Below are positions 10,092-22,045 of a stretch of DNA of 64,000 nucleotides, piece after piece; within the stretch, counting starts at the first letter, position 1, and each line of letters begins with the position of its first letter. The notes under the pieces are model-generated. The model saw only the letters and a program-made list of their open reading frames with translations. It did no database searches and was not told the DNA's origin. The stretch is taken from NCBI GenBank assembly GCA_038030265.1, contig CM075939.1, forward strand, positions 26,145,253 through 26,209,252. The letters are read 5' to 3'. Position numbers and translations under genes: made by a program. The stretch is from Corythucha ciliata. Its lineage: Eukaryota > Arthropoda > Insecta > Hemiptera > Tingidae.

Positions 10092-10464
10092 GCCCGAGCC
10101 AGACCAAAACCTCTCTACTTGTGGACAGTGCAAGACGTGCAAAAGTGGTTAAGAAGACATTGCAGTGAATACTACGCTCTCTACTCCGACATGTTCATTA
10201 ACGTATGTTTTTTACGTTACTTTTTTGATTTGTAACGACTAATCGTTGCTATTTAAAATTACGTTTGTATTAAAATTTGTTTAGCACGAAATCACCGGTA
10301 AAACGTTAGTGAGAATCAACGAAGGCACACTGCTTCGACTGGGCATCGACAACGCCGAGCATCGACAAGAAGTATGGCGAGAGTTGACGAAGCTGAGGCT
10401 TAAAAGTGATATTTTAGAAATCAGAGATTTGGAAAGAAAAGAAACTGGCTTGGTCTATCCATGA
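10092..10464 (+). CDS. ave: Aveugle (SAMD10/12-like SAM-domain adaptor), 3' two exons
   Basis: Small sterile-alpha-motif adaptor. In Drosophila, Aveugle/Hyphen binds CNK and promotes Raf activation downstream of Ras. Two exons are visible: 10092-10202 and 10285-10464, joined in phase 0 across an 82 bp GTATGT...TTTAG intron. The encoded 96 residues begin in RPKPLYLWTVQDVQKWLRRH and end RDLERKETGLVYP. They hold a whole SAM domain: LWTVQDV opening helix, HEITGKTLVRINEGTLLRLG middle, and the REVWRELTKLRLK-like final helix. This matches aveugle over its full C-terminal part. An in-frame TGA sits directly before 10092, just ahead of an AG acceptor, so the start codon must lie in an upstream exon that I could not find. 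It may lie upstream of SF3B2. Confidence 0.88.
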
Positions 10465-12589
10465 AGTAAGGTAAACTTAAACAGAAAAGGTGATGACGGA
10501 TTTTTACAAAGATTAGGAAACATTAAGAGATCATTTTTCTTTTTAGTTGGTTGGTGTAACCGTTTGGGGGAAATGATTATTTGCTCCTAATAGTTGGTGA
10601 TATTTTATCGAAAATATGTTTATTCTTTTATATTTTTATTATTCTTTGTGCACTTGATTTCATATTCTGCATTATTAGAAAAGTTTTATAACGTAGTACA
10701 TCTGTTTTCCTTGCGAGGTTAAAAAAAAAACATTTGACTAGCCTGATGTAGCAAAGAGGGCGGGGGTGTCGTCGCCAACTCATGGAGTGCAGCAAGGCGC
10801 TTCTATGCCTCGATGGTCGTCATGGCTGCGACAACTCTCGGGAAGAAACTCACGGGTAAACAGTTTCGTGGAATAATAGATGTTGTTTTCGTACAATGTT
10901 CCGAGTCGGGACTTACAGCTATTTGGGAATAACTGCCTGTTGTAGAGCTAACAAGTAACGAGAGGGTCCGCCTCTGGTACCTTTTCATAGAGGGATGCCA
11001 AAATAGGGATAAAACAACTTTTTAAGACCGTTGATCATGTTATCTTATTTCTATCCGACTAACTTTTTTAATAGTTTTTTGTCATTGTGTGCTGGATGGG
11101 AGGGGGGTTGCCATTAATTAAAGTATTAGGGTAAAGAGCCCAACTATAACTCAGAAGGAGGGGGGATGAGAATATTTGCGTCCTACCGATGTAAGTTCAT
11201 TAGGGCTAGTTTCTGGAAGTAAATTAGGAAATTACCTGTTGTAGACAATAATATGGTCAGATTCTTGTGGCCCGCCAAGCACGCCCCTGAGGCGCTGTGG
11301 AATTTGGAAGAAACTGGACTTTTATTTGAAGCTAGATAGCCATTTGTGGCTTAATTTTTCGAAGTTTAGTGGCGATTTCATCACTAAATTGACAGTTTTA
11401 AAGTCGAGCATTACATTAGGTTTCTAAACGGTTTTGGACCAAATACAGTCATCTTCAACGTCAAAATGCTAAATAGTCAGCTTCAACGTTTTGGGGGTGA
11501 GCGCAGATGTCCTCCTTTCCCCGTACATATCCTACTTTTTGCGGCGTCCTGGCTCATTTTTCCGGTGTCCGGAAAGAGGTTAGGTTGAGGACCAGGTCAG
11601 GTCGAGCGCCTTGGGTGGAGATCGTTGCGCAAAGTCCACTTTGAGAACAATACAACAATTTCTACCCACTGAATCTCTCCCACACACCGTCATGCCTCCA
11701 TTTCACTCGAAAATCTTGAATGCACCCCACTATCCAAAACATTAGACCGACAAACCAGACAATTTGGCTCGCACAGACCGACTCAAAACCAATCAAACGC
11801 ATTTGGCACTTTCAAATACTAATTTCCGTCATTTTTTGACTTTTACTTATAACAGTTTCGCAGATTTTCGATCTTCAAAGACCACACATGGCGGCAGTGG
11901 CGGCGACACGGTGTCCAAGGTGTAGCGGCCGCTACACCTCTCCAGGGGGTGGGTGGTCCATAATCTAGGACGCGTTTAACAACATGGAAGTCAAAATAAG
12001 GAAGAAAGAGATAAGAAAACAAGTGGGAAGGGGAATAAAGAAAAAGGAAAATTTGAACACAATAAAGGGATTACGGAATTCGGGGGGTTTGGGTTAGATG
12101 AATTCGGAACCTTCGCTGCGGAGGGTGCTATTATGCTAATCTTTGGGGCAAGTACGCGGCCAAAAATGTTTAAAAAACGCTAATATTCGTGGCTAAAATA
12201 GCGAAAAAGCGCTCATTCCTAGCTCTGCGCTCATCGTCACTGATTTTCGACAAAAAATAGAGAAAACTCTGTTCGTCTCAACAACAATGAACAGGACGGA
12301 TACTAACAGGGTGTGGAAGGGCACCACGGGTTTCATGAAGCTTAGGGCGCTCGTCCAGAAATTGCCCTAAAATTTTACGATTTCTCCGAAATTAAGACCC
12401 AAAACAAGCTTTTTCGCAAGGTTTAAGACCCGAAAGTCACGTTCAGGTCCTGATCCAGGGAGGGGCTCAGGGGCCTTGAGCCCCGCTCCTTCGGGGCAGC
12501 GTTCGATGAGTTCGAGTCCCGGGACTCTCGTTGTCTCCGGAAAAGGCAAGGAAATCATGAAATCTCCAAAATAATGTGTTCAGCCCCGA
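10465..12589. other. Intergenic, nothing recognised
   Basis: No coding family, RNA gene or clear repeat. The region contains several G-rich runs and a GC-rich hairpin near 12480-12510. The 3' UTR of aveugle must end near its start, but no unambiguous AATAAA is present. Confidence 0.45.
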
Positions 12590-13690
12590 GATTTGTAATT
12601 TTACGTGATAAAACTGTCAGTTCAGTCGCGAACATTTGATAATGAAAATGTTGATTTCGTATGTCAAGAATCGACGCTGTCAAGAAACGACGAATAGCGC
12701 TGCCGCTAGGGGCGTGAAGGCTCGGTTCGATACGCCAATGGTCGATTTTACTATTTTTAGGACAGGAATAATCTTTTTGAGAGTATACAAAGCGCAAATC
12801 GTCAGTTTTACTTTTTATTGGCGCATATAGAGTCAGTTTTGCCAATTTTAGAATGTGAATTGCCAGTTTGGCCATTTTAGGCTTAATCTGTCAATATGGT
12901 AATTTCTAGATGGCGAGAATAGTCAGTGGAATACATTCAGGGGACGAATCCGTCATTTTAGCCCAATTGCAGGACATGGGCTCAGTTAGCCATTTTTAGG
13001 GCGCGAATCGTTGGTTTAACAATTTTGTGGGCGCAAATAGTCAGTTTTGCATTTTTTTATTTATTTATTATTATTATTATTATTACTATATATTATTATT
13101 ATAGTGCGTATTATTATAGTTATTTCATGGTGCGAGTAGTCCGTCAAGTGATTTGTAGGGTGCCAAAGGTCAGTTTATCGTTTCTAAGGCGCAAATTCAT
13201 GGTCAGGAAGTGAACAGCCGGTGAGATGTTTTCAGGGCATGATTGGACAGTTAATTCATCTTTTGGGCTCGACAAGTCATTTTGGCCATTTTCTCCCTAT
13301 TTGGTCAGTTTTTCCGTTATTAGAGTGGGAATGGGGATGTTGGGCTATTTTTAGAGCGGGAATTGTCAGTTTGGTTATTTTTAGCGAGTGAATAGCCATT
13401 TTGGCCATTTTCAAGGTGAGAATCGTTTGTTTTGCTATGTTATTGGTGTGCGAATGGATGATTTGGACATATTTTCAGGGCGGGAATTAAAATCTTCTAT
13501 AATAATCTATAGTCTACCTATAATCTTTTATAATAATAATAGCCTATAATCTTTTTTCTCATGACTGCACGAATCACCAGTTTAACTATTTTTAGGACTC
13601 GTGAAGTCAATTTGGCTATTTTTAGAGAGTTTGGCAATTTTTAGGGCGCACATGGACAGTTTTTCCCTTTTGCGGTGCAAATATAGTCAG
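12590..13690. repeat. Degenerate ~35 bp tandem repeat array
   Basis: About 25-30 loose copies of a unit like CGTCAGTTTGGCTATTTTTA followed by GGGCGCGAAT. Copies are strongly diverged and interrupted by a TTA/TAT microsatellite at 13050-13115 and another AT-rich stretch at 13495-13555. The unit resembles the KPNF-type repeats at 55-57 and 59 kb (TTTGG, T run, purine stretch, CGCGAA). Confidence 0.65.
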
Positions 13691-14063
13691 TTTATAATGC
13701 ATGCATAAAGCTGTAGACGTAGGAGCCTACATTGTCTATCTTCCCTCGTTGAGGTGCGTCAAAAACGAAACGGTTTCGGCTGCTCGCCATCTGCAGCACA
13801 TGGAAGTACTATTGAACGTCCGTAAGTGTGGACGTCGGGTGGGTCCTTTTTCCAGAGTTCTGATACAGCTCATAGACATCGTTTCGGCGCCACTGCTTGG
13901 CGGATTCGTCTCGTTGAAATCCCAAATTTACCATTTTGCTGAAAACCCAATTTTACGAACTTTAGTTATTTCATAACCCCATTACGCGGCTGTAGCTCTA
14001 TATAAGATCAGTTTCACAGGTTTGGTTAATTCAAAAAACTGATTTGGCGGAAAATGAGCGACC

Positions 14064-14541
14064 ACAATGGCCGCGTTGCAAAACTTCAGACTTGTTCAGC
14101 GCTTAATGAGCACTTAATCTTTTGCCGTTGCAAAACTGTCAATCTAGCTTAGCGCTGAGTAAGTTTTTAATAATCCAACAAAACACGTTCCGAGGTGTTT
14201 CGGCAGCCTTTTTCATCGCGATGAAACCTTTCTGCCCTCTCTTTTTCAAAGTAGAGATAAACTTTCAACGATAGTTGACAAAAAAAATGAAGGAAAGGAA
14301 TATTATTAGTTTTCAAGCCATACAACTTGATTAATATTTCAGTTTTAGGGTTTTGGATTATTGCAATAAGCCAAAAGCCTAAAAATAAAACATTAATGAA
14401 GGAAAGGAAGTTACTAACCTTCCGGCTTTGATAACGGGGAGGTGAAAACTCACAAATCACCATTGCAAAACTCCAGTAAGCACTTAATTCTACACTTCAG
14501 CATTTAAACACGACCCCCGAGTTTTGCAATGCAACCAATGT
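14064..14541. mobile_element. Possible MITE with ACAATGG-type TIRs
   Basis: The left end ACAATGGCCGCGTTGCAAAA and the right end TTTTGCAATGCAACCAATGT are inverted relatives, and both are followed inward by GCACTTAAT-like words. Interior is AT-rich without a gene. A target duplication was not resolved. Confidence 0.45.
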
Positions 14542-14789
14542 AATTTCGTTATTTTGGCTTTCTCAAATCACAATTTCACTGGGGATTTTCACTCTTCCAT
14601 TACCAAACGTTTCAAATGCGGCACCTTGAACCTCCAATTTCCCAGATTTTTGTTATTTCGTACCCAGAACATAATTTTTATAAAACAATAATTATAATAA
14701 TAAATTAAATGAATAACAAATTAACTAACAAATATTAAATTAAATGTTCAAATCATAAGAGTTGGTAGAAACACGCCAATTTTCGAGGG

Positions 14790-15995
14790 CGGCACGAATC
14801 TTCCTAATAAACGCTACTCAAACTGCCACCAAAAGGATCAGCCAATCGAAACTCGTTCAAAAGCCGAGATACACGAACTGTACTCATTGTTGCCGATAAA
14901 TTCGTCCGGCAAGTCGGAACATATATGGAACACCTCCGATTACTGCAAATTACGGCCATGAACGTTAAGGCTGATACGGGACAGAAATTCTGGAGCATCA
15001 ACATTGGCATTAAAAAACTTCCACGCTAAAATCAATAATGCCACCGTCCGGCATGAGCTCAATGTTTCCAGCCCCATCGCAGAACAAGCACCCTCATAAG
15101 AAGAATTTGATTGGCCAGACTTATACATCAAGGATGCGCACGCCTTAGCTTGAATACCTTCAAGGGGTGCAACGTGACTCTGTAGTGTGGGGACGTACCA
15201 AACTATGCTTGCGTATTCCAGGACACTTCTTACCAAAGACACATACAGGGCTTTAACAGCTATCACATTCGTAAATGAAGACGTAATTCTTTAAATGAAA
15301 CCCAGGTTTCTGTACGCTTCATTCTCGATGAACGAATATAGTGATCCCCAAAACTACATTTATGATTAAAGACAACCCCCAAGTCATCAATCAACCGGAC
15401 CTCCTCAAGACATCAAGTGCCATTATTAAAGTAAGACACTGAGAATTCGATGGACACAGGAACCCGTTTACTTCAGAAATATATAAATTTGCATTTCGAA
15501 GAATTAACACAAAGCCTATTCAAAACGCACCATTCATGAAAATAATCGACGTCTTTTTTGCATAGCAAGCAATCACCCTGGGAAGAAATCTCTCTACAAA
15601 TCTTTAAAACATCAGCAAATAAGGAGCATTGGGAGTAATGGATAGAGCCCACCACATAATTAAAAAGTATGTTGAATATAATCGGACCCGAATGCGGCCC
15701 CTGAGGAACACCAGACCCCAATGAAACTGGTTCTGACTAACGGCCTCGCGGCCTTGATTGAAAGCCGAAATAATATTATAGTCTTTATAAGGTAGCAAAT
15801 TGTTGACAGTCGACCGGCCTTTAATAAAACCATGCAGGGGCTTCGAAATAACATTTTTAAAGGTATTAGAGAGAGCACCTTCAAAAATCGAATCCATCAC
15901 TTTACAAGCAATACTCGAGCACGTACTGGTAGGCCTATAATTCAACATATCAGACTTCAGCCCCTTATTCTTATGTAATTGAATCGACATATGCT
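14790..15995 (-). pseudogene. Non-LTR retrotransposon reverse transcriptase, broken
   Basis: Minus-strand fragments from three frames reconstruct part of a LINE (Jockey/CR1-like) ORF2. 15990-15700 carries LNYRPTSTCSSIACKVMD and LHGFIKGRSTVNNLL, typical of RT motifs 2-3. 15721-15473 carries SGVPQG followed by a degraded FADV where the F/Y-A-D-D active site should be. 15266-14940 carries the downstream ALYVSLVRSVLEYASIVW thumb-like region. Frame changes and loss of the second catalytic Asp show that it is inactive. Neither the 5' ORF nor the endonuclease is visible, so it is a 5'-truncated copy. Confidence 0.85.
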
Positions 15996-16084
15996 TTTGT
16001 TGTGTCGTTTTAATTATAAATTAAACAATTATTCGAATAGTCACAACATTGTTCTTATGAACCGGTATGACAAAAGAACGCTTC

Positions 16085-16570
16085 CAGAACTTTTTGGTGA
16101 GAAAAATAAGGAACATTGGTTTTTAAATTAGCTAGCCTCGCGTAATTGGTTTTTAGGCTACAAACAGCCGTAGATTTGGTTTTTATGGGACAAACACCCG
16201 CATAATTGGTTTTTCAGCAACAAACAGCCGCGCAATTAATTTTTCAGCAACAAAGCAACCACGACATTAGGTTTCCTGTGAGCCTGAACCGCAAAAATGG
16301 GGTTTGAGTGAGAAAAAACCGTAAAATGGTTTTTATAGGCCGAAATCTGCGAAAATGTTGTTTTTTAGTGTGGCAGACCTGCAAAAATGGGGTTTCAGTG
16401 TAACTTTAGTATATCAGCAACACATTTTTTTTGTGAGTGAAATTCGGTAAATGATTGTATAGTGATGCAGACCCACTAAAAAGTATAGTTTTAGAGTGCG
16501 AAATCCGGGAAATTCGTTGCTTTGCGGCACGACCCCGCAATTTTTTTTTCAGAAAAATCGTTTGATTTTT
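16085..16570. repeat. Degenerate ~30 bp tandem repeat tract
   Basis: Tandem copies of units like AATTGGTTTTTCAGCAACAA followed by ACAGCCGCG. Later copies shift to GGTTTTTATAGGCCGAAATC. Same general form as the other short-period arrays in the window. Confidence 0.6.
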
Positions 16571-16686
16571 TTTTTTTTAAATAGGGAACTTCACGAAATC
16601 TGTTGTGATCCTGTATGATTTTTACCCTTGGAGGGTGGGCAGCTGCCTCACTCGACTTCGATTTCGAGTCTAGGTGGAGGTCAACT

Positions 16687-19644
16687 CAGGCGCGGATCCA
16701 AGGAGAGGGGGTGCCCCCCCCCTGGGCCAAAGGATTTTAGTTGCGATTTTTGGTTATTATACATTCGCATGACCTGAGTGAAACGATGCCTTCGATTTGT
16801 TAAAAGCTTGTGTAATAATGAAACTGTGCATCCAAAGAGCATTATAAACATATAGTATAATTACGTTAATGATAATGGTTCTATGAGGGTACTTCACGTC
16901 ACTGGAAATTTACGTAGGCTGTTGTCTGTACTGTACGTGTTCCGATTGGACAGGAAAACTATTCGGTTTTGGACGAAAGTAAAACACCTAAGATATGTAT
17001 AGTAGAGGTCACTTAACGAACTCTTATCAGACGTTATTTTTTCAGCATTATTCCCAGCGGGATTCCCATGATATACAGGGTGGATCCGTATAAGTGTGAC
17101 AAAAATTTTTGGGTAAAACTACGTTAAAAGTGGAGTAAAATGGTACCTTCGGAAGTGTCCTACGTCGATCCGTTCCGGAGTTATGATTTTTTTTGTGTTT
17201 AAAAAAGTAACCAATGCTTGCTTCAAGAAATCCGCAATTTCTCGGCTTATATCGCACCAAATCCAAAAAGTGATGCCATTTTCAGAAACTACGGAACATT
17301 TCCTTTAGGATAGAGGCCATTTTATTGCTTGAAATAATCGTCAAGACCCAGAAATCTGGCATTTTTTCCATAAATTTACGTGTCTTCTAAAGTTTGTCCG
17401 TTTTACGAAAAGTCGCTGTACCCAAACAGCTTTCTCAACAGATTTTCGGTGTATCACAAGAACTTCCCCGTCTTGTAAGTTTCCTTTTGGCGTGTTCACA
17501 TTTCATGTTACCACTGACGTTTCTCACAAAAACGTCACGAGAATGCACAAAAACCGTGTTTTTACGAAACATGGGCCATTGTCTACGGTATTCGTGAAGG
17601 GTGCAGGGAGGTCAGCAGTAAGTGTGAACAGGATATCTTACCATGGAGAAGATATCGCAGGTAAGAGACATTCAATTTGACCCCCCCCCCATCCATTTCT
17701 GCCGATCTCTGAGCACCCTTCACGAATATTGTTGGCACCTGGCACATAGGCAATTGCCTATATTTTTCTGTCAAAATACTGTTTTAGAAAGGGAGGACAG
17801 AATATTTTAGGAAGGAGAAGATATCGTAGGCAAACGGCATTCAATTATACCCCCCCCCCTTGAATGGCGACAATTTAATGAATCACTGGTGGGGGAAGGG
17901 GTCAAATCGAATGCCTCTTGCCTTCTCCATGGTAAGATATCCTGATCTCACTTACTGCCGATCTCCCTGCACCCTTCACGAATACCGTAGACAATGGCCC
18001 ATTTTCGTAAAAACACGGTTTTTGTGCATTCTCGTGACGTTTTTGTGAGAAACGTCAGTGGTAACATGAAATGTGAACACGCCAAAAGGAAACTTACAAG
18101 ACGGGGAAGTTTTTGTGATACACCGAAAATCTGTTGAGAAAGCTGTTTGGGTACAGCGACTTTTCGTAAAACGGACAAATTTTAGAGGACACGTAAATTT
18201 ATGGAAAAAATGCCAGATTTCTGGGTGTTGACGATTATTTCAAGCAATAAAATGACCTCTATCCTAAAGGAAATGTTCCGTAGTTTCTGAAAATGGCATC
18301 ACTTTTTGGATTTGGTGCGATATAAGCCTAGAAATTGCGTATTTTTTGAAGCAAGCATTGGTTACTTTTTTAAACACAAAAAAAAAATCATAACTCCGGA
18401 ACGGATCGACGTTGAACAATTCTGAAGGTACCATTTTACTCCACTTTTAACGTAGTTTTACCCACAAATTTTTGTCACACTTATACGGATCCACCCTGTA
18501 TATACATTTTTAAAACTATATCTTGACATGTTTCTAATGGACCCTGAAGGCCCAAATTTCCAGATGGCTCTAGGAACATGTGTTTAGAATGTTAACTGAA
18601 TTTACCACTTCTTTCGGTCCATAAGAAACTTGTCGATCTATAATTTGAAGCTAATATTCGGTAGATGAAACTTTGAGCTGTCAATTCCGTTTTACCGTTC
18701 AGTAAAAGCCGCAGTAGTTTTTTAAATTAAAATTAGTTTCGTAACTTCAATGCTTTGACTTGTATGATCGTTTCAAAGTTTTCTCTTATTATTTGGACCC
18801 CTAGAAAGAGGGAAATGGGCCAATTTTTTCGTTTACGCTCCCTCTATTATTTATCTGTATTCAACGGTTCCAACCATTCGCTGGACAGGCCTAATCTGTT
18901 CTGAGCTATCATTTAAGCTTGGACTAGTAAACTTTAATTAGGCCCGGGTCGACCACATGGGTATAAGCTCCGTTTAACATAAACGTCGAGCCAGAAACAG
19001 TTATAACGCGCTTTGCCAAGTCAAAGAAGAGAAAAATAGAATTTGTTTTGGACTGACCAATAATATGTTGTCTCACTTTTTCATTTTATTATGCCATTAT
19101 AGGAAATGTTTAGTTTATTACAATACATTAATTTGAATGGTTTTATCAAAATTAATTTTCTTTTTCAAACCAACACCAGTAAAAACCGTGATGTTTGATT
19201 TCAAACTTGAGCAGCTGAATAGGCTTAACTGTGAGTGTGAATTTAGGCCTTATAGCTCCATCCACAACAACACTGAGTTTAACTCGGTCGATTCAACTTT
19301 CCTGTCCACTCTACAAGACGTCCGCACTTTCGTTCAACGCGCGTCCACATTAATTCAATCATACGTTCAACGGTTCAACTTGAGTTGCTCAAACATCAAA
19401 CCATTCAATTTCGATATTCAACAGTGCGGAAGCACTAAAAGTACTAACCTTCCATTATTTTTTCGCGTTATTTCACATGATAACCCGCGAGGCTACAAAA
19501 TTTCGTGCTGCTCGGAATAGTCCGGGACTACAAATGACTAGACCTATTAAGATGATACTGGAGAAGCCTCCCCCTCCCCTCCCATACAGTCAAATAGCTT
19601 GAGAAGTGCACCCCCTCTTGGACACATTTCTGGATCCGCGCCTG
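16687..19644. mobile_element. Non-autonomous hAT-type element with 8 bp target duplication
   Basis: Terminal inverted repeats CAGGCGCGGATCCA at both ends, immediately flanked by perfect 8 bp direct repeats GGTCAACT (16679-16686 and 19645-19652). The CAG-type TIR tip and 8 bp duplication are the hallmark of the hAT superfamily. No transposase (no hAT dimerisation or DDE region) is recognisable. An open frame at 19137-19520 has no known domain. The element has itself been invaded by the inverted-repeat element at 17076-18498, so the original was ~1.5 kb. Confidence 0.85.
17076..18498. mobile_element. 1.4 kb long-inverted-repeat element nested in the hAT element
   Basis: Begins CAGGGTGGATCCGTATAAG and ends with its inverse, flanked by TA on both sides. 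The two arms are ~600 bases each (17076-17690 and 17880-18498) with high identity. Inside each arm there is a smaller inverted motif (CGTGAAGGGTGCAGGGAGG near 17597 and its inverse near 17708; the equivalent near 17965). Poly-C runs separate the arms. The paired open frames at 17394 (+) and 17948 (-) are mirror images of the arms rather than genes. Confidence 0.85.
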
Positions 19645-19964
19645 GGTCAACTGCCCATCCCTGCCCCTTCTGGCTACACCCATGGGTTCTCGGCTAAAAG
19701 TGAAAAAAGGCGTGGCCAGGGAAGTTGGCCGAATTTAATATCAATATTATTTACTCAATAAAAAGTAGACAAATTGACTTAAACTTATATACCCACCACT
19801 TACCCGAAATTTGTAAATAAGTACTTCGTACAGAAAGTTTTTATGTTTGAAAACTAATTTGAAACCATGTGAACTCCACGTGGGAAAGAAAGTGAGCCCC
19901 CCTCACCCCGCCTAGAGGGTCCCAATGTTATCCGGGTCCCCAACTTGATATTGTGGAGATGGTG

Positions 19965-20310
19965 ATCAAATAAATGTGAATCCGCCAAAGCCAAATCCGC
20001 GACATTTGGTTATATTCATAAGAGCAAACGTCGTCCGAAAAATTGAAGCTTGAAAGAGCACAACATTTCATGAAATCTGTTATTTCGTCTTCCGTTTTTA
20101 GCCAAATTAGTTTTTCGAATTTACCGAACCTGCAAATCTGATTTTAGAAAGAGCTAGAGCTAAAGCCACGAGATTTCGTTTTTGAAAAAGCGAAAAACCC
20201 CAAAGTTGGGATTTGAATGAGCCAAATCAAAGAAATGTTTGACAGAGCAAAACATCCTAAAATTGGGATTTGAAAAAAACGAATCAGCAAAATTTTGTTT
20301 CTTAAAGAGA
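19965..20310. repeat. Degenerate ~33 bp tandem repeat tract
   Basis: Copies of units like AAATTGGGATTTGAATGAGC followed by CAAATC. The minus-strand frame at 20354-20160 reads NPNF / FKKQNFADSFF-like words, created by a period close to a multiple of three. Confidence 0.6.
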
Positions 20311-20317
20311 AAAAAAA

Positions 20318-20714
20318 GTTCCGACAGCAGCCTGTCGGGAAAAGTACATTTCATTCATGCGACAATCGAGTCGAACCTCATAAGTTAGAACGATATCAAT
20401 CGATTATGAATGACATTTAGGCCGTGGTATAGAAAGTCAAAATCATAAAATCGTGTTTCTTTTTACCGCAGGCCCCTTTTTTGGCACCAACTGAGGGGGA
20501 ACAAAATTATGAAAATGAAAAATGAAACAGAGTCGGTTTGGTTGCCTATACGATATGGGTAGGCGGACTCTTGTTAGAGGAGTTATTTGCAATTAAAATA
20601 TTTATCCCGGCCTAAATTTCATTCATAATTGGTTGATATCGTTCTAACTTATGAGGTTCGACTCGATTGTCGCATGAATGAAATGCACTTTTCCCGACAG
20701 GCTGCTGTCGGAAC
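20318..20714. mobile_element. Foldback MITE, copy 2 (CCGACAG-tipped)
   Basis: Near-identical to the element at 2-393: the same tips with CCGACAG hairpins, the same ~100 bp arms and nearly the same length. The interior differs around 20530-20565. Confidence 0.8.
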
Positions 20715-21310
20715 AAAACTTTTTTCAGATTACGTTAATTTTCAGATCAGTTAAATTAGGTCAAAAAATGGTATGTCACTATTTAACCATTGCGGAATGC
20801 GGAGTGCCTGGGTTCGAATCCGAAACAATTTTTTTTAAAATTTTTTTTTGTTCCTCCCTTTTTGGCCCACCTCAGGATTTTTTACTCAAGATTTATTATG
20901 CTGTTTATTTACTACATATGAAATTATGAAAATGAAAAATGAAACAGAGTCGGTTTGGTTGCCTATACGATATGGGAAGGTGGACTCTTGTTAGAGGAGT
21001 TATTTGCAATTGAAATCTTTATCCCGGCCTAAATTTCATTCATAATTGATTGATATCGTTCTAACTTATGAGGTTTGACTCGATTGTCGCATGAATGAAA
21101 TGCACTTTTCCCGACAGGCTGCTGTCGGTACAAAACTTTTTTCCGAGGTGACGTTAATTTTCAGATCAGTTAAATGGCATGTCACAATTTCACGATTGCG
21201 CAATGCGGAGTGCCTGGGTTCGAATCCGAAACAATTTTTTTAAAATTTTTTTTATTCCTCCCTTTTTGGCCCACCTCAGGATTTTTTACTCAATATTTAT
21301 TAGGCTGTAG
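20504..21310 (+). repeat. 417 bp tandem duplication (MITE right half plus tRNA-like flank)
   Basis: Positions 20504-20920 and 20921-21310 are tandem copies at a 417 base offset. Each contains the right half of the foldback MITE followed by a flank with TGCCTGGGTTCGAATCCG, a B-box-like motif, and a T-rich segment ending GGCCCACCTCAGG. The second copy has a small deletion and GGTACAAAAC in place of GGAACAAAAC at the MITE tip. Confidence 0.8.
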
Positions 21311-22029
21311 GCAAATCAAATTAAAGAGACGGCTCAAAATTCGGTGTCAATGAAATTTTTTGGTAATTGGGTGGTCCAGTAAGGCATAGCGTTAATTTAA
21401 TAGCTCCCCTCCGCCGAGAACTCCCCTGCCATATCAACGGATTTGGTTCACAAGGGTCTCATACGAAAGCGCGTTCATTTCTCATTACTCGAGTCAATTT
21501 TGGGGGCAATTGCAGCAACAGCCGTGCGGTAGCGAATTTTCAACTAATTCAAACCCCTCTTTCACACCGTTCCCGTGGACCGATTCATCTGGATCACGAA
21601 CTCGTCCGAGATATTCACGCTATTGATTTTTAGACCAAATTTGGTTGCCCTAAGTCAAAAATTGCGACGACCGTGATCGTGCTAACAAGCGAGGGGCCAT
21701 ATATATATATATATATATAACAAATCGAACCGACCTCGGATTCGTGTTCTAGGGGTTCTGAAACGTGAAAAAAAAGTATCACAACCCATATGTGCGACCA
21801 TCAGGGCGAGACCAATAGTGCATTTTTTGAATGAAATGCACTAATACGCAAAATTGGTGTATGAAATTATATAAAGAGTAAAACGGTACTGCGAAGAAAT
21901 GAGTAATCCATCTTTTTTTCACTGCCCCCTCTCCAAAGCCAATATCAACCCACACAGGCACACAGACCCTCAGCATTTTATCCAGACTTCGTGTACATGT
22001 ACATCAGGAAAAGCACATTTGGTAGAGTT
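21311..22029. other. Intergenic with (AT)n microsatellite
   Basis: An (AT)n run occupies 21698-21719. No coding family was recognised. The short plus-strand frame 21367-21633 has no domain or splice support. Confidence 0.45.
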
Positions 22030-22035
22030 TTTATT
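22030..22035 (-). terminator. Polyadenylation signal of the MDH-like gene
   Basis: AATAAA on the minus strand, 10 bases after the stop codon at 22048-22046, implying a very short 3' UTR. Confidence 0.6.
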
Positions 22036-22045
22036 TCAATTCTTC

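Noticed and set aside
19137..19520. 127-residue plus-strand frame within the hAT element
   Set aside because: No transposase or other domain, and the sequence contains TTCAAC microrepeats. Kept only as a note under the element.
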